The notes beneath the pieces were generated by a model. That model saw only the letters and a program-made list of their open reading frames with translations, made no database searches and was not told the DNA's origin. Position numbers and translations under genes: made by a program. 64,000 nucleotides of DNA from JASHSH01 sp036490215 (GTDB taxonomy: Bacteria > Pseudomonadota > Alphaproteobacteria > Rhodospirillales > Magnetospirillaceae), in NCBI GenBank assembly GCA_036490215.1, contig DASXEH010000088.1:102037-166036 (forward strand). The letters are read 5' to 3'. Position 1 is the stretch's first letter, and every line of letters begins with the position of its first letter. This document shows, in pieces, positions 31,866 to 40,412 of the stretch.

Positions 31866-32801
31866 CTATCTGACGCGACGCGCGGTTCCGACCGCGGCCA
31901 AATCGCGGCCGAAGGACTCGAGTTGCTTGGCGATATGGTTGATCGCGAGCTGCGCAGCCGGCGATTGCCTGCTGCGGCGCGGCACCAGCAGGCCGATGCG
32001 GCTGTCGTTCAAGCGGGGCTCGGACAGCGGCACATGCACCAATTCGCCGCGCCGGATTTCGTCGATGAACCCGGCCGGCGTGAAGAAGCCGATGCCGAGA
32101 TCCGAGAGCATGATATGGCGCATGAACTCGATCGAATTGGAAATGACGCGCGGCATCAGGCGCGCGCCCGATTTGGCGAATTCGGTGGTCATGATCGCGT
32201 CGAGCAGCCAGCGGTCATGCAGCATGACCACGGGATAGGCGGCGCAATCGGTCAGCGTCAGGCGCTTGCGCCGCGCGAGGGGATGGTTCGGCCGCATCAC
32301 CGCGCCGACGGCGGTGTGGATGTCGCCCACCACGTCGATACCGCGATAGCGGCGGTCGACGAACAGTACGCCGAAATCGTTGCGCTCCGAGCGCAGTTCC
32401 TCGGCGATCTCGCTGGGATCGACCACGATCACCGTGAAGGTGACGCGCGGATACCGTTCGGAGAGTTCCTTGATCGCGCGTGGCATGAAGCGCACCGCCA
32501 AGGATTCGAGCGAAATGATCCGCACCGTGCCGGTCACCATGCCCGACAGTCCGGCGATCTCGGCAATCGCGCGCTGGTGGTCGCTGATCGTCGCGCGGAT
32601 GTGGCGCAGCAGCACTTCGCCCGCCGCGGTCGGCCGCACGCCGGACCGGCTGCGCTCGAACAGGGGCGTGCCGATCTCCTCTTCCAGCTTGAGAACCTGG
32701 CGGTTGACCGCCGACGAGGCCACATTCAGGGCCTCGGCTGCGCGCCGGATCGAGCCCAGCCGGGCCACTTCGTTCAAATAGCGCAGCGCCACCGAATGCA
32801 T
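31866..32801 (-). CDS. LysR-family transcriptional regulator
   Basis: A 311-residue LysR protein. The N-terminal winged helix shows LRYLNEVARLGSIRRAAEAL and NVASSAVNRQVLKLEEEIG, then LFERSRSGVRPTAAGE. The effector-binding domain (about residues 90-300) follows with GTVRIISLESLAVRFMPRAI. ATG 32801 (MHSVALRYLN) is chosen: the longer TTG start at 32834 would bury the perfect inverted repeat at 32822-32848 in the coding region. It is divergent from the importer/CoA operon and very likely controls it. Confidence 0.9.
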   Translation of the reverse strand: MHSVALRYLNEVARLGSIRRAAEALNVASSAVNRQVLKLEEEIGTPLFERSRSGVRPTAAGEVLLRHIRATISDHQRAIAEIAGLSGMVTGTVRIISLESLAVRFMPRAIKELSERYPRVTFTVIVVDPSEIAEELRSERNDFGVLFVDRRYRGIDVVGDIHTAVGAVMRPNHPLARRKRLTLTDCAAYPVVMLHDRWLLDAIMTTEFAKSGARLMPRVISNSIEFMRHIMLSDLGIGFFTPAGFIDEIRRGELVHVPLSEPRLNDSRIGLLVPRRSRQSPAAQLAINHIAKQLESFGRDLAAVGTARRVR

Positions 32802-32821
32802 GGGCGATTCCCGGGCTAAAG

Positions 32822-32848
32822 GAGGTGATGCCAAAATAGCATCACCTC
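32822..32848. promoter_or_regulatory. LysR-type operator between the divergent LysR gene and importer operon
   Basis: Perfect 10-bp arms GAGGTGATGC (32822-32831) and GCATCACCTC (32839-32848) flank a 7-base AT-rich spacer. It lies 21 bp before the chosen LysR start and about 107 bp before the importer start. Dyads of this size in a divergent LysR intergenic region are the usual binding site. Confidence 0.72.
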
Positions 32849-32954
32849 GTGCGAATTTATCTTCTTTTCGAGAGCGGTGACATAGGACTAGGCTTTTCCG
32901 GTCGCTCTGGGGATACGCCCGGGCGATGCCGGCAACGCAGCGGGAGGGGCAGCA

Positions 32955-34013
32955 ATGACGGTGAAATCGATCTCGACGACACGCTCACGACTCGTGATTT
33001 CGCGGCGCAGTTTGACCAAGGGCGGCTTGGCCGCGCTGGGTCTCGGCGCCACAGGTCTTTACCCGCGTCTCGGTGGCGCGCAGGCGAAGACCACCACCGT
33101 CACCATGCAGCTCGGCTGGCTGGCCGGTGACAACCAGATCGGCGAAGTCGTTGCCAAGCAACTCGGCTATTTCGAGGCCGAGAAGATCGACCTCGTCATC
33201 AATGCCGGCGGCCCGAATATCGACGGCGTCGCGATCGTGGCCTCGGGCCGCGCCGATATCGGGCAGGTCTCGTCCAGCCCATCGCTGATGCTGGCGGCGT
33301 CGCAATCGATCCCCACGCAGTGCTTCGCGGTGGGCTGTCAGCAGCATCCCTATTCCTTCATCTCGCTGAAAAAGAACCCGGTGCATAAGCCCGAGGATAT
33401 GATCGGCAAGAAGGTGGGCGTTCAGGCCACCGGCAAGATTTTGCTCTCGGCGCTGCTGCGCAAGAACAACGTGCCCGAGGACAAGGTTGAAGTGGTGGTG
33501 GTCGGCGCCGATATGACGCCGCTGCTGACCGGGCAAGTCGATGTCTTCACCGGTTGGCTGACCAACACCACGGCCATGCGCGTCTTGGGCGATGACTACG
33601 TCGCGATGCGCCTGTGGGACGAAGGTGTGCAGCTTTACGGCCTGCCCTATTACGCGACCAAGGACACGCTCACCAAGAATCTCGATGTGATCGTGGCTTT
33701 CACGCGCGCGTCGTCGAAGGGCTGGGCCTATGCCTATCAGAATCCGGAACAGGCCGTCGATCTGCTGCTGAAGGAATACCCCAATCTGGTGAAGGCCGAT
33801 GAAAACGTGGCGGTGAAGACGCTCAACACCTACGTTTTCCAGGCCACCACGAAGAAGGACGGCTGGGGCACATTCTCGCCTGCCGTGTGGCAGGGCCAGA
33901 TCGATCTTTACGACCAGCTCAAGCAATTCCCCGCGGCCAAGCCCAAGCTCGAAGACGTGATCAGCACAGCCGTGCTCGACGCGACGAAAGATACAAGGCC
34001 GAAACTGGGCTGA
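32955..34013 (+). CDS. ABC transporter substrate-binding protein, NMT1/SsuA-like, Tat-type signal
   Basis: A 352-residue periplasmic protein with GGGAGGGG just before the ATG. The leader has ISRRSLTKGGLAALGLGATG, a twin-arginine signal. The mature part shows VTMQLGWLAGDNQIGEVVAK, IVASGRADIGQVSSSPSLML, KPEDMIGKKVGVQATGKILL and LLTGQVDVFTGWLTNT, the NMT1 / nitrate-sulfonate-taurine-like binding-protein pattern. It opens an operon with its ATPase, permease, an FAD oxidoreductase, a CoA-transferase and an enoyl-CoA hydratase, so the ligand is probably a carboxylic or aromatic acid instead of a thiamine precursor or sulfonate (inference). Confidence 0.88.
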   Translation: MTVKSISTTRSRLVISRRSLTKGGLAALGLGATGLYPRLGGAQAKTTTVTMQLGWLAGDNQIGEVVAKQLGYFEAEKIDLVINAGGPNIDGVAIVASGRADIGQVSSSPSLMLAASQSIPTQCFAVGCQQHPYSFISLKKNPVHKPEDMIGKKVGVQATGKILLSALLRKNNVPEDKVEVVVVGADMTPLLTGQVDVFTGWLTNTTAMRVLGDDYVAMRLWDEGVQLYGLPYYATKDTLTKNLDVIVAFTRASSKGWAYAYQNPEQAVDLLLKEYPNLVKADENVAVKTLNTYVFQATTKKDGWGTFSPAVWQGQIDLYDQLKQFPAAKPKLEDVISTAVLDATKDTRPKLG

Positions 34014-34030
34014 TTGAACGGGACACTGTC

Positions 34031-34825
34031 ATGGACGCGATGACCGTTTCGTCCAAGACGACCGAAGCCGCGGTGGATTGCCGTGGCGTGACGATGCGCT
34101 TCGTCACGGCGCGTGGCGTGACGACGGCATTACAGGACATATCGATCGCCGTCCCCCGCGGCAGTTTCCTCACACTGTTGGGCCCATCGGGTTGCGGCAA
34201 ATCGACCTTGCTGCGCGTTGTCGCCGATCTGCTGCATCCAACCTCGGGCACGGTCACGGTTCTCGGTGAGAAGCCCGAGGTTGCGCGTAAGAATCGCGAG
34301 ATCGGTTTCGTGTTTCAGGACGCGGCGTTGCTGCCGTGGCGCACGGCGATCCAGAACGTGATGCTGCCGCTCGAAGTGGGTGGCGGCGCTGCGCATCGCG
34401 GCAACCGTTCGGCCGAGGAGCTTCTGGCGTTGGTCGGCCTAGCCGGCTGGGAAGACGCCTTTCCCCATGAGCTGTCGGGCGGCATGCGCCAGCGTGTCGC
34501 GATCGCGCGGGCCTTGATCTGCGGGCCTAAGCTGCTGCTGATGGATGAGCCCTTCGGCGCGCTCGATGAAATCACGCGCGATCGGTTGAATGAAGAACTG
34601 CTCGATGTCTGGGCCTCGACCGGCGTCACGGTGCTGTTCGTCACCCACTCGATCTACGAAGCGGCGTTCCTCGGCCAGCAGGTGTTGCTGCTGGCGGCGC
34701 GGCCGGGCCGGGTGCGCGAATTGGTCACGGTCGATCTGCCATCGCCACGCCGGCTGCCGGTGCGCGAGACAGTCGAGTTCGTGAAACTCGCCGGCTATCT
34801 CCGCACCGTGCTGGAGACCTGCTGA
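34031..34825 (+). CDS. ABC transporter ATP-binding protein (nitrate/sulfonate/taurine type)
   Basis: A 264-residue ATPase of the SsuB/TauB class. Walker A is LLGPSGCGKSTLLR (about residue 52), the Q-loop is IGFVFQDAALLPWRT, the signature is ELSGGMRQRVAIARAL, Walker B is LLLMDEPFGALDE and the switch His lies in VLFVTHSIYEAAFLG. ATG 34031 is the first start after the binding-protein stop, 17 bp away; a frame extension to 33887 overlaps that gene. The stop overlaps the permease start by one base (TGATG). Confidence 0.93.
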   Translation: MDAMTVSSKTTEAAVDCRGVTMRFVTARGVTTALQDISIAVPRGSFLTLLGPSGCGKSTLLRVVADLLHPTSGTVTVLGEKPEVARKNREIGFVFQDAALLPWRTAIQNVMLPLEVGGGAAHRGNRSAEELLALVGLAGWEDAFPHELSGGMRQRVAIARALICGPKLLLMDEPFGALDEITRDRLNEELLDVWASTGVTVLFVTHSIYEAAFLGQQVLLLAARPGRVRELVTVDLPSPRRLPVRETVEFVKLAGYLRTVLETC

Positions 34826-35670
34826 TGAGCGCGCCGGTCGAAAAGGTCAGCGTCGCCGCGATCTCAGAGGCCGATCAGGCTGCGCTTGCTGTCGATGCCG
34901 CGCGGCGCAGCCGGCTGAAATGGCGGAAGCGGCTGTTGCCGGTTCTGGCCGTGCTCTGCATCGGCATTTTGTGGTGGCAGGCCGTCACGCAGCTCGGCGT
35001 GAAGCCCTTTATTGCGCCGTCGCCCTTGGCCGTGGCCCAGGTCTTTGTCACGCGCTTTCACATGATGCTGGTCAATCTGGCCCCGACGGCGCTCGAAGCG
35101 GTGGTTGGCTTCGTGCTCGGAAACACGATTGCTGTGTTGATTGCCACGGCCTTCGTCCAGCGCAAAGTGGTCGAAGAAGCGTTCTACCCTGTGGCGCTGA
35201 TGGTCAACACGATCCCGATCGTGGCCTCCGCGCCGATCCTGGTGCTGCTGCTCGGCAATGGTATCGCGCCGAAAGTCGCCATCTCGGCCATCATCTGCTT
35301 CTTCCCCACCTTGGTGAACATGACGCGCGGCTTCCGCGACGTGAACCCGCAAGCGCTCGAATTGATGCGCGTACTGTCGGCCAGCGATTGGGAAGTTTTC
35401 TTCAAGGTGAGGGTGAAGAATGCGCTGCCATTCCTGTTCTCGGCGCTGCGCATCACCGCTTCGACTTCGGTGATCGGCGCCATCGTCGGCGAATGGATCG
35501 GCACCAATGTCGGCATCGGCGCGCTGATCATCCAGGCCACCTACAGTTTCGACTCCGCGCTGCTCTATGCCAGCGTCGTCATGGGCTCGGCGCTGGCGCT
35601 GCTGTTCTTCGGCATCATCAGTGTGGCCGAAACCCGCATCATCAAATGGAACGTCGCGCAAGCGCGATGA
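34825..35670 (+). CDS. ABC transporter permease (SsuC/TauC-like)
   Basis: A 281-residue inner-membrane permease with about six helices. The family loop is VAISAIICFFPTLVNMTRGF followed by ELMRVLSASDWEVFFKVRVKNALPFLFSALR (read in parts), containing the EAA-type contact for the ATPase, and a late IGAIVGEWIGTNVGIGALII. A basic N-terminal cytoplasmic stretch (RRSRLKWRKR) precedes helix 1. It is translationally coupled to the ATPase gene. Confidence 0.93.
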   Translation: MSAPVEKVSVAAISEADQAALAVDAARRSRLKWRKRLLPVLAVLCIGILWWQAVTQLGVKPFIAPSPLAVAQVFVTRFHMMLVNLAPTALEAVVGFVLGNTIAVLIATAFVQRKVVEEAFYPVALMVNTIPIVASAPILVLLLGNGIAPKVAISAIICFFPTLVNMTRGFRDVNPQALELMRVLSASDWEVFFKVRVKNALPFLFSALRITASTSVIGAIVGEWIGTNVGIGALIIQATYSFDSALLYASVVMGSALALLFFGIISVAETRIIKWNVAQAR

Positions 35671-35683
35671 GTGGAGGACGGAC

Positions 35684-37045
35684 ATGAGCGAGGAACGCCG
35701 AGTCATCATCGAATCCGCGCGGCAGGTGCCGGTTGTCGCCCAGGCGAATCTCGTCGTGGTTGGCGGCGGTCCGGCCGGCATCGCCGCGGCGGTATCGGGC
35801 GCGCGCAACGGACTCTCGGTCATCCTGGTCGAGCGCTATCCCTATCTCGGCGGGCTTGCCTCGGGCGGCATGGTCCTGGTCCTCGACGATATGTGCAACG
35901 GCGCCGAGATCAGCGTGAAGGGCCTCTGTGCCGAGATGATCGGCCGCATGGAGCGTCTCGGTCTTTGCGTCACGCCGCCTGAAGCCGATCGCCGCTCCGA
36001 TGCCGCGATGTGGCGCAAATGGTCGCGCTGGGGTCTGTTCGATTTCACCTCGCATCAGAAGCCGCAGCCGATCTGCTATGCCGCCGCGTTCGATCCCGAT
36101 GCCTATAAGCGTGTCGCCAACGACATGGTGAGCGAGGCGAAGGTTCAGTTGCGTCTGCACAGCACCTTTTCCAGCGCGATCGTCGAGAACGGCCGCGTCA
36201 CCGGTGTGATCGTCGAAAGCAAGGAGGGCCGTCAGGCGATCCTGGGCGATGTTGTCGTCGACGCGTCGGGCGATCTCGATGTTGCGGCCTCGGCCGGGGC
36301 GCCGCACAGCAAGGGCTCCTATATCGTCACCACGGTGTTCCGCTTGGGTGGCGTCGATGTCGTGGAGGCCGAGCGCTTCGAATACGAAGAGTCCGAGGCG
36401 TTCCATACCGTCGACCGCGAGATCAAGCGCATTCTCGGCGGCTCCTGGGACAAGTGGTGGCTGAAGACGCCACTGCCCGGCGTCATCTGGTGCAACTGCC
36501 CGCACATGACCGGCTATGACGGCCTAGCCGTCGCCGATCTCACACGCGCCGATTTCGAGGGCCGCCGGCACATGGCCGAGGCGATCGAATTCGCGCGTGC
36601 CAAGCTGCCGGGTTTCAAGGACGCTTATCTGATCGACGTCGCGCCGCAGCTCGGCATCCGCCAGACCCGCCTGCTCGAAGGCGTCTATGTGATGACCAAG
36701 GACGATGTGATGGGCCGGCGGCACTTCGCCGACAGCGTCGCGCGCGGCCGCGATTATTACTATCCCTATCGCAGCCTTCTGCCGCGCAATGTCGATGGGC
36801 TGCTCGTCGCGGGCCGGCACTATTCGTCGACCTCGGCAGCGCAGAAGATGTCGCGCGAGATTCCGCCCTGCATGGCGATGGGCGAAGCGGTGGGTATCGC
36901 GGCTGCGTTGGCGGTCGACGGCAATATCGGCGTGGCCGAAGTCGATGCCCGCAAGATTCAGGCACGCATGCGAGCGCAGGGTGCCGATCCCGGCGATGTA
37001 CCGGCGCCCAATGCAAACAGCGATCAGACGGAGAAAGTGGCATGA
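35684..37045 (+). CDS. FAD-dependent oxidoreductase (FAD_oxidored family)
   Basis: A 453-residue flavoprotein. The dinucleotide-binding motif NLVVVGGGPAGIAAAVSGAR sits at about residues 20-40, followed by VERYPYLGGLASGGMV, typical of the FAD_oxidored (PF12831-like) family. DVVVDASGDLDVAASAGAP and a late NVDGLLVAGRHYSST then CMAMGEAVGIAAAL bind FAD. It starts 13 bases after the permease gene (ATG 35684 with GTGGAGG upstream); the frame extending to 35567 is a permease overlap. A substrate oxidation before or after CoA activation is likely; the exact reaction is unknown. Confidence 0.85.
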   Translation: MSEERRVIIESARQVPVVAQANLVVVGGGPAGIAAAVSGARNGLSVILVERYPYLGGLASGGMVLVLDDMCNGAEISVKGLCAEMIGRMERLGLCVTPPEADRRSDAAMWRKWSRWGLFDFTSHQKPQPICYAAAFDPDAYKRVANDMVSEAKVQLRLHSTFSSAIVENGRVTGVIVESKEGRQAILGDVVVDASGDLDVAASAGAPHSKGSYIVTTVFRLGGVDVVEAERFEYEESEAFHTVDREIKRILGGSWDKWWLKTPLPGVIWCNCPHMTGYDGLAVADLTRADFEGRRHMAEAIEFARAKLPGFKDAYLIDVAPQLGIRQTRLLEGVYVMTKDDVMGRRHFADSVARGRDYYYPYRSLLPRNVDGLLVAGRHYSSTSAAQKMSREIPPCMAMGEAVGIAAALAVDGNIGVAEVDARKIQARMRAQGADPGDVPAPNANSDQTEKVA

Positions 37046-38253
37046 CTTCGGCAAACGGCACGCTGCAGCCCTTGGCGGGCGTGCGGGTTCTCGACTTCAC
37101 CCAGGTGATGATGGGGCCGTGCTGCACCCAGACGTTGGCCGACTACGGCGCCGATGTGATCAAGATCGAACGGCCGGGCACGGGTGATCTATCGCGCACC
37201 TCGGTCGGCGCCGATCCCGATGGGCTCGACAATCCCGTGTTCCGCAGCCTGAACCGCAACAAGCGCTCGATCGTGATCGACACGCGCGGCGATGCCGGCA
37301 AGGCGCTGATCTACGACATGGTCAAGAAGGCCGATGTCGTGGTGAACAATTTTCGCGCCGGCGTGATGGAGCGCATGGGTTTCGGCTATGCCAAGCTCTC
37401 CGAAATCAACCCGCGCATCATCTGCGCCTTCGGTTCCGGCTTCGGCCAGAACGGTCCGTTCGCCCACAAAGGCGGACAGGACATTCTCGCGCAGGCGGTC
37501 TCGGGCGTGATGGCGCGGCGCTCCGATGGCCAAGTGCCGCTGTCGATCTACTGCACGGCGCTGGCCGACTATTCGGCCGGGATGCATATGATCCAGGCGA
37601 TCCTGCTGGCGCTGCTCCAGCGCGACAAGACGGGACGCGGGCAGCAGGTTTCGGTCTCGCTCTACGACTCGATGATCGCCATGCAGATGCAGGAAGCGGC
37701 GATGTGGATGCAGCGCAAGCGCGAGCTCAATTGGGGTTCGTATCCACTGACCGGCGTGTTCAAGACGACTGACGGCGCGATCGTCCTAGTCGGCGCGTTC
37801 AAGATCAATCCGCTGAAAGACATCTGCGCGGCGCTGGGCGTCGAAGATATGTCGGCCGATCCGCTCTATGCCACCTTTGAAAATCAGGTCGCGCGGCGTG
37901 CCGAGTTGCAAGCGCTGTTCACTGCCAAATTCGCCTCGAACACCACCGCCTATTGGTTGGGCAAGCTCGAAGAGCAGGATCTGCTCTGCGCGCCGGTGCA
38001 AACGCTGACCGAAGCACTGGCCTCGGATCAGACAGCCGCCAACAATATGGTTCTGTCTCTCGACAAGCCGGCGGTGAAGGGCGGCAATGAGCCGATGCGC
38101 GTCGTCGCCTCGCCGCTGACGATGGACCCGTCCGCGTTTCAGGTCCGCTATGTGCCGCCGCAGCTGGGCGAGCACACCTCCGCCGTGCTTCAGGAATTCG
38201 GCTATGACGACGCCAAGATCGCGGCGTTGCGCGCCGAAAAGGTGTTGCCGTGA
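37042..38253 (+). CDS. Class III CoA-transferase (CaiB/BaiF family)
   Basis: A 403-residue CoA-transferase that moves CoA between carboxylic acids. Family features are LAGVRVLDFTQVMMGPCCTQ at the start, ADVIKIERPGTGDLSR, NRNKRSIVIDTRGDAGKAL and GFGQNGPFAHKGGQDILAQA. The catalytic Asp is predicted in TALADYSAGMHM, about residue 176. It overlaps the FAD oxidoreductase gene by 4 bases and would activate the acid imported by the adjacent transporter. Confidence 0.92.
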   Translation: MTSANGTLQPLAGVRVLDFTQVMMGPCCTQTLADYGADVIKIERPGTGDLSRTSVGADPDGLDNPVFRSLNRNKRSIVIDTRGDAGKALIYDMVKKADVVVNNFRAGVMERMGFGYAKLSEINPRIICAFGSGFGQNGPFAHKGGQDILAQAVSGVMARRSDGQVPLSIYCTALADYSAGMHMIQAILLALLQRDKTGRGQQVSVSLYDSMIAMQMQEAAMWMQRKRELNWGSYPLTGVFKTTDGAIVLVGAFKINPLKDICAALGVEDMSADPLYATFENQVARRAELQALFTAKFASNTTAYWLGKLEEQDLLCAPVQTLTEALASDQTAANNMVLSLDKPAVKGGNEPMRVVASPLTMDPSAFQVRYVPPQLGEHTSAVLQEFGYDDAKIAALRAEKVLP

Positions 38254-38349
38254 GCGCGGAGCGCGCCCGGCGGCTTTGCCGCCTATCCTTTGTTTGCGTG
38301 CAGAGCACGCCGACGGTTGCGTGAAACGCAGAGCGACGAGGAAATAAAA

Positions 38350-39126
38350 ATGACCGTTGCCTATACGCTGAAGGATGGTGTCGCGCGCGTCACGATCGAT
38401 CGGCCCGACCGCATGAACGCGGTCGATCTGGAGACCGAGCGCGCGTTGATGGAGACCTGGGACAAAATCGAGAAGGATCGCGCTGTCCGCGTTGTCGTGC
38501 TGACCGGCACGGGTGAGCGCGCCTTCTGTACCGGCGCCGATATGAAGTCGGGCGGTGGCATGACCGGACTGGAATACTGGGCGGCGCCGCGGCCCGGCGG
38601 CTTTGGCGGCATCGCGTTGCGTACGACATTGAATGTGCCCGTGATCGCGCGGGTCAACGGGCATGCGCTGGGCGGCGGGTTCGAGATGGTGCTGGGCTGC
38701 GATCTGGTGATCGCGGCGCAGAACGCGACCTTTGGTCTGACCGAGCCGCGCGTCGGCCGTCTGGCACTGGATGGCGGCATCGCCATGCTGCCGCGCCGCG
38801 TCTCCCATGTGCGCGCGATGAGCATGTTGTTGACCGGCCGGCGCATCGCCGCCGATGAAGCGCTGCAGTTCGGCCTGGTCAACGAGGTCGTGCCCCTCGC
38901 GGAACTCGATGCGGCGGTGGATCGCTGGGTCGGCGAGATCCTGGCCTGTGCGCCGCTCTCGGTCCGCGCCATCAAGCAGATGGTGCGCGCCGGCGAGACG
39001 CTGACGGTGCAGGAGGCACAGGCACAGCGTCTGCCCGGATTGATCGAAGCGCTGCAGTCCGAGGATCAGAACGAAGGCGTCCGCGCCTTTCAGGAAAAGC
39101 GCGCACCGCAATGGCAGGGCAAATAA
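38350..39126 (+). CDS. Enoyl-CoA hydratase/isomerase (crotonase family)
   Basis: A 258-residue crotonase-fold enzyme. The oxyanion-hole loop NGHALGGGFEMVLGCD retains the first catalytic-position Glu (GGGFE) and FGLTEPRVGRLALDGG retains the second Glu (TEPRVG), so hydratase activity is possible. ERAFCTGADMKSGGG is the usual CoA-binding loop. ATG 38350 follows GAGGA by eight bases; an in-frame extension to 38290 lies in the 96-bp gap after the CoA-transferase gene. It should act on the acyl-CoA formed by that enzyme. Confidence 0.92.
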   Translation: MTVAYTLKDGVARVTIDRPDRMNAVDLETERALMETWDKIEKDRAVRVVVLTGTGERAFCTGADMKSGGGMTGLEYWAAPRPGGFGGIALRTTLNVPVIARVNGHALGGGFEMVLGCDLVIAAQNATFGLTEPRVGRLALDGGIAMLPRRVSHVRAMSMLLTGRRIAADEALQFGLVNEVVPLAELDAAVDRWVGEILACAPLSVRAIKQMVRAGETLTVQEAQAQRLPGLIEALQSEDQNEGVRAFQEKRAPQWQGK

Positions 39127-39132
39127 CTCTCA

Positions 39133-40401
39133 CTAAGCGCTGAAGATGCCCAACGACGCCGTTGGCGTGAAGCCAGGGAACACGTCTTTGGTTGGCGCGG
39201 TGCTGCGATGCTTCAGCACCTCGGTGAAAACCTGCCGATAGTCGGTCGCCACCGCCAGATCGACGCCTTCGTCGAGTTGCGCGTTGTCCAGGCCAGGCCA
39301 GCGCCCGAAGAATCGGCCACCGCGCACGCCCGCACCCATCACCATCATCACGCCGGCGCGACCGTGATCGGTGCCCTGGCTGCGGTTCGAGCGTAAACGC
39401 CGGCCGAACTCGCTGACCGTCACGATGACGATGCGGTCGTGGTAGCGCGCGGTATCGTTCCAGAAGGCAGCCAACCCATTCGAGAGCTGCGTCACCGCGC
39501 CCTTGAAACGGCCTGGTTGGTACTCATGCGTGTCCCAGCCGCCGATATCGACGGTGGCGACATCGAGGCCGATCTCCATCTTGATCAGTTGCGCCAGCGT
39601 CTTCAGCGACCGGCCGAATTCGCCGGCGGAATCATAGTTCGCGCCGCCTTCGGGCTGATAGGGAATCGCCGCGCCTTTGGGATCGCGGCGCACGCCGGCA
39701 TTGATCGTCGCCATTGCCGCCAGCGCCGAACGCCCGGCCTCCCCCATCGGATCGGCGGCATTCGTATAGAAGCGCGAAAGCACATCGAGCGCCTGCGATC
39801 CGCCGGCGGGCGCGAAGCCGCCGCCGAGATCGGGCACGGCCAACGCATTCGGCCAATTGGCGAACTCGCCGCCGACGGCCGACGAGGCCGAAACCGCGGC
39901 GATGGGTTGGCGGGCTGCGGCGTCGCCGCTCAGATAGCGCGCCATCCATCCTTCGCGGCTATGCGACAGGTTCGGCACATCGGCCACGCCACGATCGATC
40001 ATATCGGTGGCGACGAAGTGGCTACGGGTGCCATCCGTTAAACCAGCAGCGTGGATGATGCCAAGCGTGCCATTCTTATAGAGTTCGGCCAGGCCGCCGG
40101 CAGAGCTGTGCAGGCGGAAGTCGATATGCGGATCGGGGCCGTTGGCCAGCGCGAAGCCGGGATCGGAACCATCCATCGCTACGCGCAATTCGCTTGTGCG
40201 CGCGGCGATGAAATTGGCATCGCTTGCCGGCGAAACCAGATTGAGCCCATCGGCACCACCGCGCAGATGGACGATGATCAGGATCTTGTGCGCATCGGCT
40301 TGCGCGGCATTGGCATAGAGCGATAGGCCCGGCATCGGCGCGAGAACTGTCAGCGCGCCACCGGCGACGCCTTTGAGGATGGTGCGGCGAGAGAGTGTCA
40401 T
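39133..40401 (-). CDS. DUF1501-domain protein with Tat signal
   Basis: A 422-residue secreted protein of the DUF1501 family (alkaline-phosphatase-superfamily fold). The N-terminus MTLSRRTILKGVAGGALTVL is a textbook twin-arginine signal. Core motifs are ILIIVHLRGGADGLNLV (metal-binding strand), GGWDTHEYQ and TVSEFGRRLRSNRSQGTDHG. ATG 40401 is chosen because GAGGAGG lies six bases upstream; ATG 40407 would abut it. It is encoded after the DUF1800 gene with an 11-bp gap, a pairing conserved across many proteobacteria. The biochemical role is unknown. Confidence 0.88.
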   Translation of the reverse strand: MTLSRRTILKGVAGGALTVLAPMPGLSLYANAAQADAHKILIIVHLRGGADGLNLVSPASDANFIAARTSELRVAMDGSDPGFALANGPDPHIDFRLHSSAGGLAELYKNGTLGIIHAAGLTDGTRSHFVATDMIDRGVADVPNLSHSREGWMARYLSGDAAARQPIAAVSASSAVGGEFANWPNALAVPDLGGGFAPAGGSQALDVLSRFYTNAADPMGEAGRSALAAMATINAGVRRDPKGAAIPYQPEGGANYDSAGEFGRSLKTLAQLIKMEIGLDVATVDIGGWDTHEYQPGRFKGAVTQLSNGLAAFWNDTARYHDRIVIVTVSEFGRRLRSNRSQGTDHGRAGVMMVMGAGVRGGRFFGRWPGLDNAQLDEGVDLAVATDYRQVFTEVLKHRSTAPTKDVFPGFTPTASLGIFSA

Positions 40402-40412
40402 GGCCATCCTCC

